A stretch of DNA of 64,000 nucleotides, from NCBI GenBank assembly GCA_039545295.1, contig BCIK01000031.1:62001-126000 (forward strand), in the 5' to 3' direction. The DNA is from Udeniomyces pyricola. Lineage: Eukaryota > Basidiomycota > Tremellomycetes > Cystofilobasidiales > Mrakiaceae. The notes under the pieces were generated by a model. It made no database searches. It was not told where the DNA came from and was given only the letters and a program-made list of their open reading frames with translations. The translations under genes were made by a program, and so were the position numbers. This document shows, piece after piece, positions 1-10,801 of the stretch; the stretch's first letter is position 1; every line of letters starts with the position of its first letter.

Positions 1-159
1 CACACCACTCAATCCCGCCCCGCTTAATCTCACCTCCTCGCGCCCCCAAGCCCGATTTTCTGTCGACTTGGACGACGCTTTCTCCTTTNCNCTCGTCCCC
101 NCCCCCCCCCCCTTCCCCCTCGATCCCGACGTTTCGTTTCCCCCGTTCCTCGTACAACA

Positions 160-2870
160 ATGGTCCATCCGACGCGCCCAAACGAGGCTCCGTCTCCTCT
201 CCCGACATGTACGTCACGCCTCATCATGCGCGTCCCGACTTAGTCTCGACTTTGTCGTCAGTCGCGTGTCCGACTTGCCCTCTTTCCTCATTTCTTTACC
301 CTCCCCCTTTATCCCAGCACATCTGTCTCCTACTCTTCCTTTCCCTTGCACCATCTATGATCCCCCTCCTCTTGCTCTCGACGCGTCCACCGGGCTGAAG
401 CTAACCCAACCTCGCTTTGCCCTCAAACGTCCTCTTCACCATCCAACCCATCTCCATCAGTCACCTCTCCGCCCCAATCTTCTAGCACGCTTCCCCTTCC
501 TCCCGCCTCGGCAGCCAAGAACAAGCGCAAACGCGAACGCGACTCCTTCGGGGGTGCCCCTGCGCCCCCGACATACCCGAACCCGCTCACGCCAGCCGAA
601 AGTGCGGATGGTGATATCTTGGCCCAGATCTCATCTGTTCATGAATCGGGTCAGGAACACGGCCTGGAGAATGAGGGTGAAGCTGAGGAGCCACTTCCGG
701 TTGCGGCTAGGGCTCAGCTATTGACCCTTCTCAAAATGTAAGTCTTTTCTTCTGTCTAAATGACCGTATGTCTTGATCGTAGAAGGATACAATGCCAAAT
801 CCAAGGTTGAGTCGGTCAATACGAGGTCTCCAGATGACCCTTTACGAACCAGCGGGATGCAATCGAGCTTTCCGACGCGTGCTACTCTGTTTCCCCTCTT
901 CTTCTTCACATCTCTATACTGTCTGGGATTGCATGGCTAATGAGCTCTTTGTTTGCTTTTGGTTGTATATGTCGTCATCAGCATGGATCCAACGTCCACC
1001 CATCTCTCGTATCATCCACCGAAACGTGGTCAAAGCGCGTCTGGTTCGCTTCTTGATTGTCTCTCTCAACCGGAACCTCCGACGCGTTCGGCTATTCAGG
1101 TGTGCAACACTCTTTCTATCTGTCCACACAGCGACAAGTGATGTCGATCATCGAACATCATGTACAAGCAAATATACATCCTGTACAACGTGCTCACTAA
1201 CTTACGATATAAACTTTTGTTTGTTAGATCTGTTTGGACCTCATCTCCTCTCCGTCCATCACTCTACCCTCTCACGTCGCCTCAAACGAAGGCTCTGCCC
1301 TCGTTAAAATGCGACAAGCTCGGGAGTTTACCGATGGTGCTAATACTATATTGGATGGCCTCGGTAGAGGTAGGAAAGGCAAGGGCAAAGAAGCTGGTGA
1401 GTCCGAACCTCGCATCTGCGGTAGTCATCACTTCATCTGCGTCTCGACTGCTGAGATTTCTTCTGTCGAATATGTGGCACATGGCCAGGTCCATCCCGGA
1501 AGCTCGCACTCTACCAAAAACTTCCATCGTTTGGTCAGCCAGCTCAGGGAGGGGGGACCTTCTTTACCGACGCAGTCGAGACCGAGGACGAGCTGCATGA
1601 GACTGGCCTTGCCGAGGTCATTGAGATCCACCCTACTCTCACGACATCCTTTGAAAAACAGCAGAGAATGGGCCAGGTGCCTTCTATTCCTCTACGCCAT
1701 GATCCGTCTCGAAAGGCGATGCGGCCTCAGGAGCGGATCGCAGCCATGTCGGTGCCGCGTGAGTTGATCCTCACAGAGATTTACGACTTGCAGACTCATC
1801 CTGTTAACCACGACGTGCTATCTCTCCTCTCATTCAGCCGTATTTCATGATCCCTCTCCGTTTGCCTCGTTTGCTCCGACTCACGACTCAACGCATGCCA
1901 CCCAAACCCTCTCCGATACGGCCCGCGTCATCCGACGGAAGCTTGATCTCTACCACGCAAGAGCCCGTCTATCTGAGTCTTCCTCAAGCTCAGTCACGCA
2001 TGCTAATAACTTTCCGGAAACTCAAAAAATCGCATCGGAGGATGATGTAGACGCCATGCTGCGACGCAATTGGACCATGATGGCCAAACTAGAAGAGTTG
2101 AGGCAGACTCGGGTCTTTACCCAAGAAATTCTACCATCGGCTGAAGAACATTCGATCGGTAAGCATCTACTCATCTGTCCTTGTCGCAGGCCAAATGTCT
2201 GCAAAATCAGCCACTGATCATCAAAGACACATGTGCCTTTCCCTTCGCAGCGTCATCCTTATCCGAGTCGCTAGCACACCTTATCTCGCTTCGCCCGTCC
2301 CTTCCTTCGGCTTCAAAACCCTCCGTTATCCCGGCTATCCTACCGACATCGACTCAACTTACTACACTTCGGTCTCAGCTTTCGCTTCACAACCCCCCGC
2401 CGTCGTATCGCGGCACGCTCGATCCTCAACGCCCTTATGCACTCAAGGAGAGTCTTACAGTGCGCGTCCTTCATCCGCATCTCATGACCTCTGGTGGGCT
2501 TCTCGGTGGGCGTAGTCTCGGCATGGGACATCCACAGCAGCGTGCTCAGCAGCAGCATCAACCCACAAACGGCGTCTTCACTCCCCAATCATCACGCCCT
2601 CACCATCCGTCTTACCCTACAAACGGAAATTCCTCGATCCGACCCAGTGGCCTCTCGGCGGCTTATTCCTCCTCCTCTTCGACCCCTTCTACGGCTGCCC
2701 ATCTCGGCTACCCTCCCCCACCGTCTCGTCAACAAGCCATGGCACCCTCTACTCCTGTTACTGGAATAGCGTCACCCCTTCATCGGACACCGCAGATGTT
2801 CACGCCTGGTCCGGGGGTTCTGCAGCACTTCCAACTAAGCCACAGACCGCCAGTCTCAAACGGCATGTAG
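160..2870 (+). CDS. Unknown 627-aa protein, seven exons
   Basis: I do not recognise the family. A fully phase-consistent model is 160-208, 401-737, 982-1099, 1228-1396, 1489-1758, 1838-2158 and 2251-2870. It gives 1884 nt with GT-AG introns throughout, including strong donors GTAAGT at 738 and GTGAGT at 1397 and 1759. The N-terminal 120 residues hold a basic patch (AKNKRKRERD) followed by an acidic Glu-rich stretch. The middle is mostly charged, with helical-looking segments around MLRRNWTMMAKLEEL. The C-terminal 150 residues are Gln/Ser/Pro-rich. The basic patch and disordered tail suggest a nuclear or scaffold protein, but that is inference. The start at 160 is the first ATG before a clean donor. 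The gene is convergent with the V-ATPase gene. The 738-981 intron contains a 33-codon open stretch near 782-878 that cannot be spliced in without a stop. Confidence 0.6.
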
Positions 2871-3348
2871 CATGGAGGGCGAGCGATGAGGGCTCAAGAA
2901 GGCAGAGGGCCACGACCGAGGGGAGTGGCTATGAAGACGCCATAGTACTGGACAGGACGGTGGGGTGTTGGCTTAAGCCTCATGTAGAACGTGCTGCTTG
3001 TTCTACACTTGATTGTATGTTTCTTATTTCCCTCTGCTTCTTCGAATCGTGAGATAGGGCTCAACCAAGATGTGTGTAGTCGGAAAGGAGAAGGAAGCGA
3101 ACGTGATGGCAGGACCAAGTCATCAAGATCGTGAATGGGTAGAAACAAAGGAAAAAGGGATGCTACAATGTAAGCAAGGAAGAAACTAGTAGAATCATTG
3201 TGAACGGGAGCGAAGAATAGATGCCCTTTCCTATGCAAGCACGTTAGACAAAAGAGCATGACTTGGGCTACGCGGACAAGGTTGAACTATCATGGAAAAG
3301 GGAAGGGGGGGGGGGAGACAACAGATCCGCGGATCGAATACTCGATAT
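2871..3348. other. Convergent intergenic region
   Basis: Shared 3' region of two convergent genes. It holds a run of about ten G near 3306-3315 and no gene that I can support. Short ORFs here have no recognisable content and are read as chance. Confidence 0.5.
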
Positions 3349-4352
3349 TTAGTCATCACCCGCAAGCTTTCGGACTCGCTTCAAAACAGAATCCTTTTCA
3401 GGGTCATACGGGTGAGATTTGCTGCAAGAGATGGGAAGCGAAGAAAGAGGTGTCAGGACGTATATCTTTGGAAGATGGAACGAGGAGCGAGCGGGACAAC
3501 GAACGAAGGGATCTCAAGTAGGGCCGGGAACGGCTGATTGTATCGGTCCACTGTCGGTCGGATCTTCTCTGCCAGCTGTGATGGACAGAAGTGAAGTTGG
3601 ATGATGGACGGAACGTTTCGAGGTGAGGATTGAAGGGATAATCCACATCGAGGCAATAGCAGGGGAAACGCCAAGAGGTCCAGAGGAAATCAAGCCAGAG
3701 AGCAGATATAAGAGTTAAGATGTAATACTTGCGCTGTATCAGCTGGTTGGTCCGGGTGACTGCACGCTGTACAGGCCGCGATGGATAGACGAGGAATATG
3801 GACGAACGTGTTGGTTGATGAGGAGAATGGCGATGTCCGAACGCTCAGTGAACTCTTGGAACGCAGCCTCGATCGCAGATGGCTGAGTCTCTGAGAGATG
3901 ATGGCACAGGGCAAGCGGGAAACTGCGTAAGCAAAGTATCGTGTTATGACTTTGACACAAGGTCTAAGGAGTCAGGATGATAGAGGTTGCGCTGAAGGAG
4001 CGAGTCAAGTTGACGAGTCGAAACAGAAAGGGGAAAGGAGGGAAGGTTGCCCCTCGTCATAGGACCCCTTCCTAGACAGACGTGATGTGCGGTCGGGCGA
4101 GAGGGGGATGCGATCACGTACTCGCGTCAGCCACGAGGAAGTTCTTCTTTCCCTTGTCAATGTGACCAATACCGGCAAGCAAGAGACCTGTTATTGAGTC
4201 CTGTTGCGTCAGAATGCACGCGGAAGGGTTGGGAAGAGGGGGAGTGAGTTGAGTTGACCGGAGTTGGTTGATGAGGAACAGGGATGGAAACAACAGACCT
4301 CGTCTCCGATGACGGCGATGAGGTTGCGATCTTTTCCTGCTTGATGGGCCAT
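3349..4352 (-). CDS. VMA7: V-type proton ATPase subunit F (Vma7)
   Basis: Subunit F is a small peripheral V1 subunit in the central stalk of the vacuolar proton pump; it couples ATP hydrolysis to rotation. Five exons assemble in phase: 4352-4299, 4200-4122, 3890-3808, 3575-3505 and 3421-3349. The product is 119 aa, the normal family length. Visible signatures in order are DRNLIAVIGDE at the N-terminus, LLLAGIGHIDKGKKNFLV, AFQEFTERSDIAILLINQH, AEKIRPTVDRYNQPFPALL, and the C-terminal SHPYDPEKDSVLKRVRKL. These are diagnostic of Vma7. Two introns use GTTCGT donors. The start MAHQAGKDRN is the only ATG in frame and sits at the usual position. It is divergent from the large Ser-rich gene starting at 4793, with about 440 bp between the two ATGs. 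Confidence 0.96.
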
Positions 4353-4792
4353 GTGGGTCGGATGAGATGGGTTGTAGGGCGATAGTGAGGAGTGTGTTGA
4401 GTCGTTGTAGATGGTGGGGGTGTATATATGCTGCTGTATAAGGCAGGCGGTTGCGCTGTTGCTGGTGTGATATACGACTGGCGCCAGATGCAGGTGGTGC
4501 AGGTGCTTATAATAAGTGTTTGGTGTGCTTGGGTGTGAGTTTCCTTAATCCTCTACCCGCGGCTTGGGCTGGCTTGTGTTCGTTCCTGGTTCGATCGTCC
4601 TGATCATCCACCCCCCCCCCCCTATTTCCCTTTGGATCTTACCCTTGTAGCCGCCGCCTTCTTCCCTTCTCACTGCCCTTATCTTCGCTTCCCCATCCTC
4701 GACTCACATCGCGACTGGTCGCATCTCAAACTCTATTCGCTCCAAATTATCCATACACTATACACCCCATCAGTCACCACCCGCCGCAACCC
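4353..4792. promoter_or_regulatory. Divergent promoter region VMA7 / Ser-rich gene
   Basis: About 440 bp between two outward-facing start codons. It contains a poly-C run at about 4611-4622 and long CT-rich stretches on the + strand before the 4793 ATG, typical of fungal promoters. No specific factor site is claimed. Confidence 0.5.
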
Positions 4793-7700
4793 ATGGACGA
4801 CGACCCGCCCAGATCTTCCCGGGAACGCGCACGGCCGGCTCCTCCCCCACCTTCTTCATCCTACTCCCCTCGACCGTCCATGTCTTATCACAAGTCTGCC
4901 TCTTCCGTCGCATCCTCCTCCTCATCCTATCCCAACACCCACGTCCTATTCCCAGACGAATCTTCGCTGCTCGACGAACCCGATCCTACGGCCTCGTCCA
5001 GACGCTTCAAGTCGCGACATTCTCTGCCCAGAAACGCGTCATCCTCCTCACGGTCTTCCTTCTCATCCGCATCTGCGTCATCTCAAGTATCATCGCCTAG
5101 GCCTCATTATTCCTCGACCTTGCGCTCAAACTCTCGTCCCTCATCGCCCGTTCAGACCGCGACCTTAAAGCGGGCTCCCGGTCCGGCGCGTGGCTCCGTC
5201 CTCGTTCAGAACGGCCTGCCCTCACCTCCCTTTACTAACAACTCAGAGGGCTCCGGAGGCTCGACCAGATTCCCACCCCTGGCATCCGAGTTGGCTGCCT
5301 ACGAAGCCGACGCGTCTCCCTCGCTGAGTAGGAAGCAATCGGAGGAGGAGAGAGAAGAGGTCGAGCGAGAAATATATATCGCCGAGGACCGAAGCAGACG
5401 CAGTAGTGTTAGTGACGCAAGTGTAGGCACAGGCAGATCGAGACGCAGCGAGGTATCGAGCCGAAGGAGCTCTCTTGCCAGCCAGCATGAACAGCCAGGA
5501 AGGAATGGGATATCGAACGGCTCACCAATGGCGACCAAACTCTCGCAGGCAAGTACGATTACACATCAACGGCACGGTATCACCGGGTGGTTACGACCCT
5601 CCATATATGCGTGTGCCGTGGCTGATAAGCTCGTGTTACATCATCAATTCCGCACAGATCAATACGCGATCACAGTCTAATGGCATCCTCAGCTCCAAAC
5701 ACGCCGCATCGTCTCCGACAACATCCCACGGATCTCGGTCGTCCTCACGTTCAACCCGCCCCAACGCGTCTCTTGCCTCTCAACACGAACGACAGGACTC
5801 CCGCAACTCTCTACTCGCCTCGGGTGAAGAGACAGAGATGTCATTGGAACGAAGAAGGGCCCATAGAGATAGCTTTTCGGACACAGGGGAGATTGGGAGC
5901 AGCAGGAGCGAGGAACAGAGTCAACCGATAAGGTTGCAAAACTCATCCATTACCCAACCGAACCGGCGAGGAACCGAGGAGCCTGCCGCGGACACCTCTA
6001 GACGAGCTAGCGGAAACGTCCTCCGGAGCCGTAGGAGCAATTCAAGTTCGTCGGCTGGCTTCTCACGCGCCCCTTCCCCTTCGCTCTCTGCCGCCGACAT
6101 CGAGACTGCTTATCCTCGCGCCAGTAATGGAGGTGATCCTCCTTCACTTCGCACCCGAGCTGTCCTCAACCGGACCCATACCGCCTCCTCGTCTATCTCT
6201 TGCTCGACTTCCTCCTCCTCCTCTACTTCTGCTTCCGAAGCACCCGTTCGTCACGGCTCAGACAGGCGTCCTTCCCTCTCCTCCACGCGGAGCAGAACGT
6301 CCGAAAACGCCCTCTCCTCTCTGCACGCAGCCACGTCTCGCGTTCGCCCTTCTTCTATTACGACTGCCATCTCTCCATCCACCTCGTCTAGTCGTCCCCC
6401 AACTCCCTCCCTTGCGTCGCCTTCAACATCCAGACTGCGGGTCGCACCCTCAGCTCGCACAGCCCGAACGCCGCTAGCTGCTTCTCCTTCTACTCTCCGG
6501 CACGAACGACCTAACTCTGTCGCCTCGTCTTCCCAAAGGCTACCCATTTCTGGCGGCTTATCTTCGACTGCCCTTTCTACATCCTCATCGACGACGCGCG
6601 CTCGTCGAGCTCATGAGTCTTCTCAGCATCGGTCGACGCCCTCGCATGACTCGAAAGATCTCGCCAGTCCGTTTGCCTCGCCCAGGGATGCAAGGGAGGA
6701 GCGCAGGCGTTCGGTTGCTCTCGAAGTTGAGTCCAACAGAGTCCCGAAGGAGAACGACGTGCAGGTGGATGGAGACGCGAGGACGAGGACAACAAGCGGA
6801 AGTCGAAGTCGGGGCCGCATCCCCGATGCATTTGTCGCTGAAGCTGCGGTATGTATACGTAAGAGAATAGGATGTTCAAAAGATGACCCCTAGAACGCGA
6901 TACTAATTAGCAATGATTTTTGACTAGCCCGCCATGTCCCCCCGAGCTTCCATCAGTCTCTCCCAATCTTCTTCAGTCGCCTCGGCTACGCGAGACGACC
7001 TGGATGCTCAACGGGTTCATCGCCGTCGAACGCTTCCTGCTCATCAAACGCTTCGCAATCCTCCGCTTCGAGGCATCGACAGCCAAAGCGAGGCCGATGC
7101 CATCGAGAATGGCCATCAAACCCGACATCTGTCGCGTACACCTATGCGAGCGGGAACCCTTCGAGAGAGTAGTAGTCAGCCTCGATATTTAGGGCGAGGA
7201 GGCAGCGCCGACAGTCCCCTGGGAGTCCGCCGCGAGGGTTCCCCTTTCAGCGGTCGTACGAGCCAGGGCGAAGCGAGTCCAGCCGGAACCGTTGTCGACA
7301 AGACCCGGGACCTTCTAGAGAGGATTGAGCGGGAGAACGCCGAGGCCGAGAGGAAAAGGCGGGATTTGCTCGAGAACCAGGCCATGAAGCGGTCCGAAAG
7401 CTCCCTCTCTTCACATGCGCGAGCGGCTGACTTTGATCGACGATTCCCACCGAGGACGCCCGGACGAAGCGAATATGGGCATGGGTATGAGGAAAACGGG
7501 GGGTCGGTTGCCTCTCAAGAGCAACACCCCGCACGACCCTCGACAGTCATGTCGTTCACCAACGACGCACTGAGATCAACTCCTTCTGGCCAATTGCGAT
7601 CCCACCGTTCTATATACAATCTCCAGACGACGCTTGAAGAGGCCTCCAGCCCAAGTCAAATCCCTAGATCCAGGTCGACTATACGCTCGAGCACTCCCGA

Positions 7701-9537
7701 AAGAGCGTCCTCCAACTCGTCCGTCGTTCCACCTCACCTGGTCGGATTCCGACGACCTATGACCCCATCCTCGACCCTGTCAAGGCGACCGATGTCCTCG
7801 ATGGATTTCTCTAGCCTCGGTCGCGCTCACAGTCTTCGAATGTCGCCTTCGGTCTCCTCTGCCTTGTCCTCGACAATCACTACGATGGGCCAGGACGTCG
7901 CTGCCACTGAACATCTCCGAACGCTTCATTCTGCGTTTGACCACCTTTCGTCCCACTACTCCCTCTTACCTCTCCCATCATCCAATACCATTCTGTCATC
8001 GGCCGAAGCCCTGCTCTCCGCTACCAAAGAAACTCACCTCGCTCTTCGACAAGCCACCCAACTCGTTCGGGAACGACTTGTCGAAGCCCAAGTCGACGAT
8101 CATCCAGACGAGTCCATCGCGACACTCACAGTACTTAACGGCCTTTTAAAGGACGCAGTGAGAGGGAATGACGAGGAGATTCGTAGCTTGACAGGATTGC
8201 TCATCGCCCTGCCGAGGAACGCCAGAGAAGCTGCTACAGCTGGTAATCGCGATGATGGTGAAGAAGGAAGTATCCGAAGCTCTGCAGTGGGCCACCCAAG
8301 GCTTGACAGCGTTGATGAGAGGGGTCCCATCGGGGGAGGAGTAATGAAACGAAGTGAATCTTTGAGGCAAGGCATGGATCATCCCCGAGAACGAGAATCA
8401 TCGGTGCCTGGTGAGTACTCGCAGCTATATCACCATCTGTTATCTTTTTCTTTTTTCTCCCATGTTTGATGCTCTCAACGCGATCTCTGCTTTGTATATC
8501 TTCGTCGTTCAGGTCCAAGTCGACTCCACGAGCAGTACACGCGTCCTCAAACCTCTCAAGGTCATAATCTAACCTATTCCCCCTCGCCCTCGACCCGTCT
8601 CACTCGAAACGTGGACCATGTCCGTCAACCCTCATCGCCTACAACAGCCACCTCAACCGATCACCCCGACCGCTTCTCGACCATCTCTCGACACCGTTCT
8701 CTCAGGGCGACTCCCACATCACCTGTTACCGGCACATTTGCTCAAGGGCCCTCCTCTCCAGTACACCGCTCCTCTCGAAACTCACTTGCGTTTCCTTCGC
8801 CTCCTTCTCCACGAGAACCCGTGCCATCCTCTCCCTCGAAGCCACCTCTCGAGTCTGCCGAGCCCCGATCCGCCATTCTCTCACACGTGTTTGACCGCTT
8901 CTCAACCGGTCACCTCAAAACCACCCCCTCATCTCATCATGCTCGCGACCCTGAACTTGATACGACGTCATCCACTACCAATCCAAGTTCGTCCTCGAAC
9001 GCTCCTCCGCCTGAACGCGACCGCACATGGCGGATTGCCAAGACATCGGGCTCATCAACTGGCCGTCTAAGCCACGCGTCACCGCTTTTCCCAACTTTCC
9101 CAACGACGGCTCGGATCTCTCAACCAACCACCGCCATCTCTACCGTCACGGCGACTCAGGGTTCTCCCACTCGTCGGATCACTCAACTCCCCCTGCTTAC
9201 GAACGAGTCCACGGTCGCCATCGACGGCCAGAGCGTGGGGAGCCCACCCTCTGGAGGGTTCTTTGAACGCGCGCGGACGCTCAGCATGTTTTCCAATTCG
9301 AGCCTCCTTGGGGGAAGTGGTGGAAGCGGCGGGGGAGGAGAGCCTGATCCAGGGGATGGGGAGGACGATTGGAGATCGAGGTCGAAGCCTGTCGTGTCTC
9401 CTGTGGCAGCCAACGATGGGACTGGGGAAGATGGAAGGCTAAGGCGGATCAGCTTACCCTCAAGGACCCACTCGGTTCTTAATCGTCTTGGCATAGGATC
9501 GCCTCGAGCAGGCTTGCCGAGCTTGGACCGGGAGTAG
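4793..9537 (+). CDS. Large Ser-rich disordered protein, 1484 aa
   Basis: Function not recognised. Four exons, 4793-5548, 5658-6848, 6928-8410 and 8513-9537, join in phase to 4455 nt (1484 aa plus stop). The first intron needs a GC-AG pair (CAG/gcaagt), because the nearby GT donor shifts into a stop. Most of the protein is Ser/Arg/Pro low complexity with many SPS/RSS motifs that could be kinase targets. Two segments look structured. The first is a charged coiled-coil near residue 780 (DKTRDLLERIERENAEAERK). The second is a helical region around residues 980-1110 containing LRTLHSAFDHLSSHYSLL and LVRERLVEAQVDD. A Gly-rich patch and basic tail follow. The layout resembles cytoskeletal, polarity or spindle-pole scaffolds, but that is only an analogy. 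Confidence 0.75.
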
Positions 9538-10801
9538 GACCGGAATTCGCGGGAGCTTATCTGCCCGACACAGACTATGTAGTTATCTTTGGTCGAATGT
9601 AGAGCTTCGGCGTTTTCTGCTTTTCGTTTTACATTTTCTCGACGGGGTTTCTTTTCGGGTTATCTCTTCTTTTCGCCTTTTCGCCTTTTCTTTCCTATTC
9701 CCTGAACTATCCGGGTGTTGTGTGTGTCTCTCGTGCTTCGCCTCCTTCCACTCGCATCACTGTTCTCCCCCTCTTTTCCTGTCTGCGCGCACTCGGCTGG
9801 CCGAGCACGCGTGCTCCTGGTTCGATTCTCTCCAGTTCTCCCACGCTCTCGCGTATTCGTCTGGTTCTTCTTCGTCCCCTTTCTCTCTCCTGTCCTTTGT
9901 TATCGTCTCTTCACTCTGCTTCGCGTTCACTTGGATACATAACGACCCCACACACAGGTCACGCAAGACGAAGAGTGCTGCAGTCGTATCACTGCCGTCA
10001 AGTCGCACACCATCATGAGCTATGAGGCCAGCTCTAAGACAAACAACCCATCGAGAAGGGAAGAGAGAAATGACATGAATGACGAATGAGAAGGATAAGA
10101 GCAGATAGAAACACGTGCCGTCACTGTCAGATGCTTTCTCCTCAAAGAAAAAAAAAGGAGAGGATCAACACTCTGGCTTCTTCTTGCCTTCTTTCTCTGC
10201 GAGCAGAAAAGAAGAGAACGCAAAAAGAAGAAGAGAAAGAAAGGGTGAGAAAGACGCAGAACCGCGCAGGGGAACCAAAAAAAAGGTCGAATACATTCTT
10301 ATTCCATCGTTTCTGTGTACAAGAGCAGAAGAATCAGGAAGAACGCAGGGAGGGAGGAACATAAAAGAGAAAGAGGGACCAGAAAGAGGAGTCGAAGCGA
10401 TTTTTTGTGTGTGTGTGGATCAGGGGGAACGGATGGGAAGGGGGGGGGGGGAGAAGAAGGGAAACGCGGAGATCATCAGGTTGATTGCCTCGGACGAGGA
10501 GCGAAAGAGAGGAAAGAGGAGCCCGAGGTAAACTCGGGATCGACCCCTTTGCTCCTCGAACCAAATGAGCAGCAGGCAAAGAAGATGGGAGAAGGAACGA
10601 CTTAGCAGCGATGCCTCGGTAGTTTCGGGTGCACGCGCGGAAGGACAAAGGAAGAGGTAGAGAGGAGAACAAGCGGGTGTAGGGAGAGCCTAGATTACGC
10701 AGAAGAAGAAAAAAAAAGAAAAAAGAAGGACAAAAAGAAGAGACAATTATAAGGAATGGAATGGGAGGGAGCAACAAGGCTGCATTTTAAGGGTGTTTAG
10801 C
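9538..10801. other. Convergent intergenic region, CT- then GA-rich
   Basis: About 1.26 kb between two converging genes. The first half is CT-rich on the + strand, the second half strongly purine-rich (GAAGA and poly-A runs). It has a TG repeat near 10405 and a G run of about ten at 10441-10450. The mirrored strand bias fits two long 3' UTRs. No gene supported. Confidence 0.5.
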
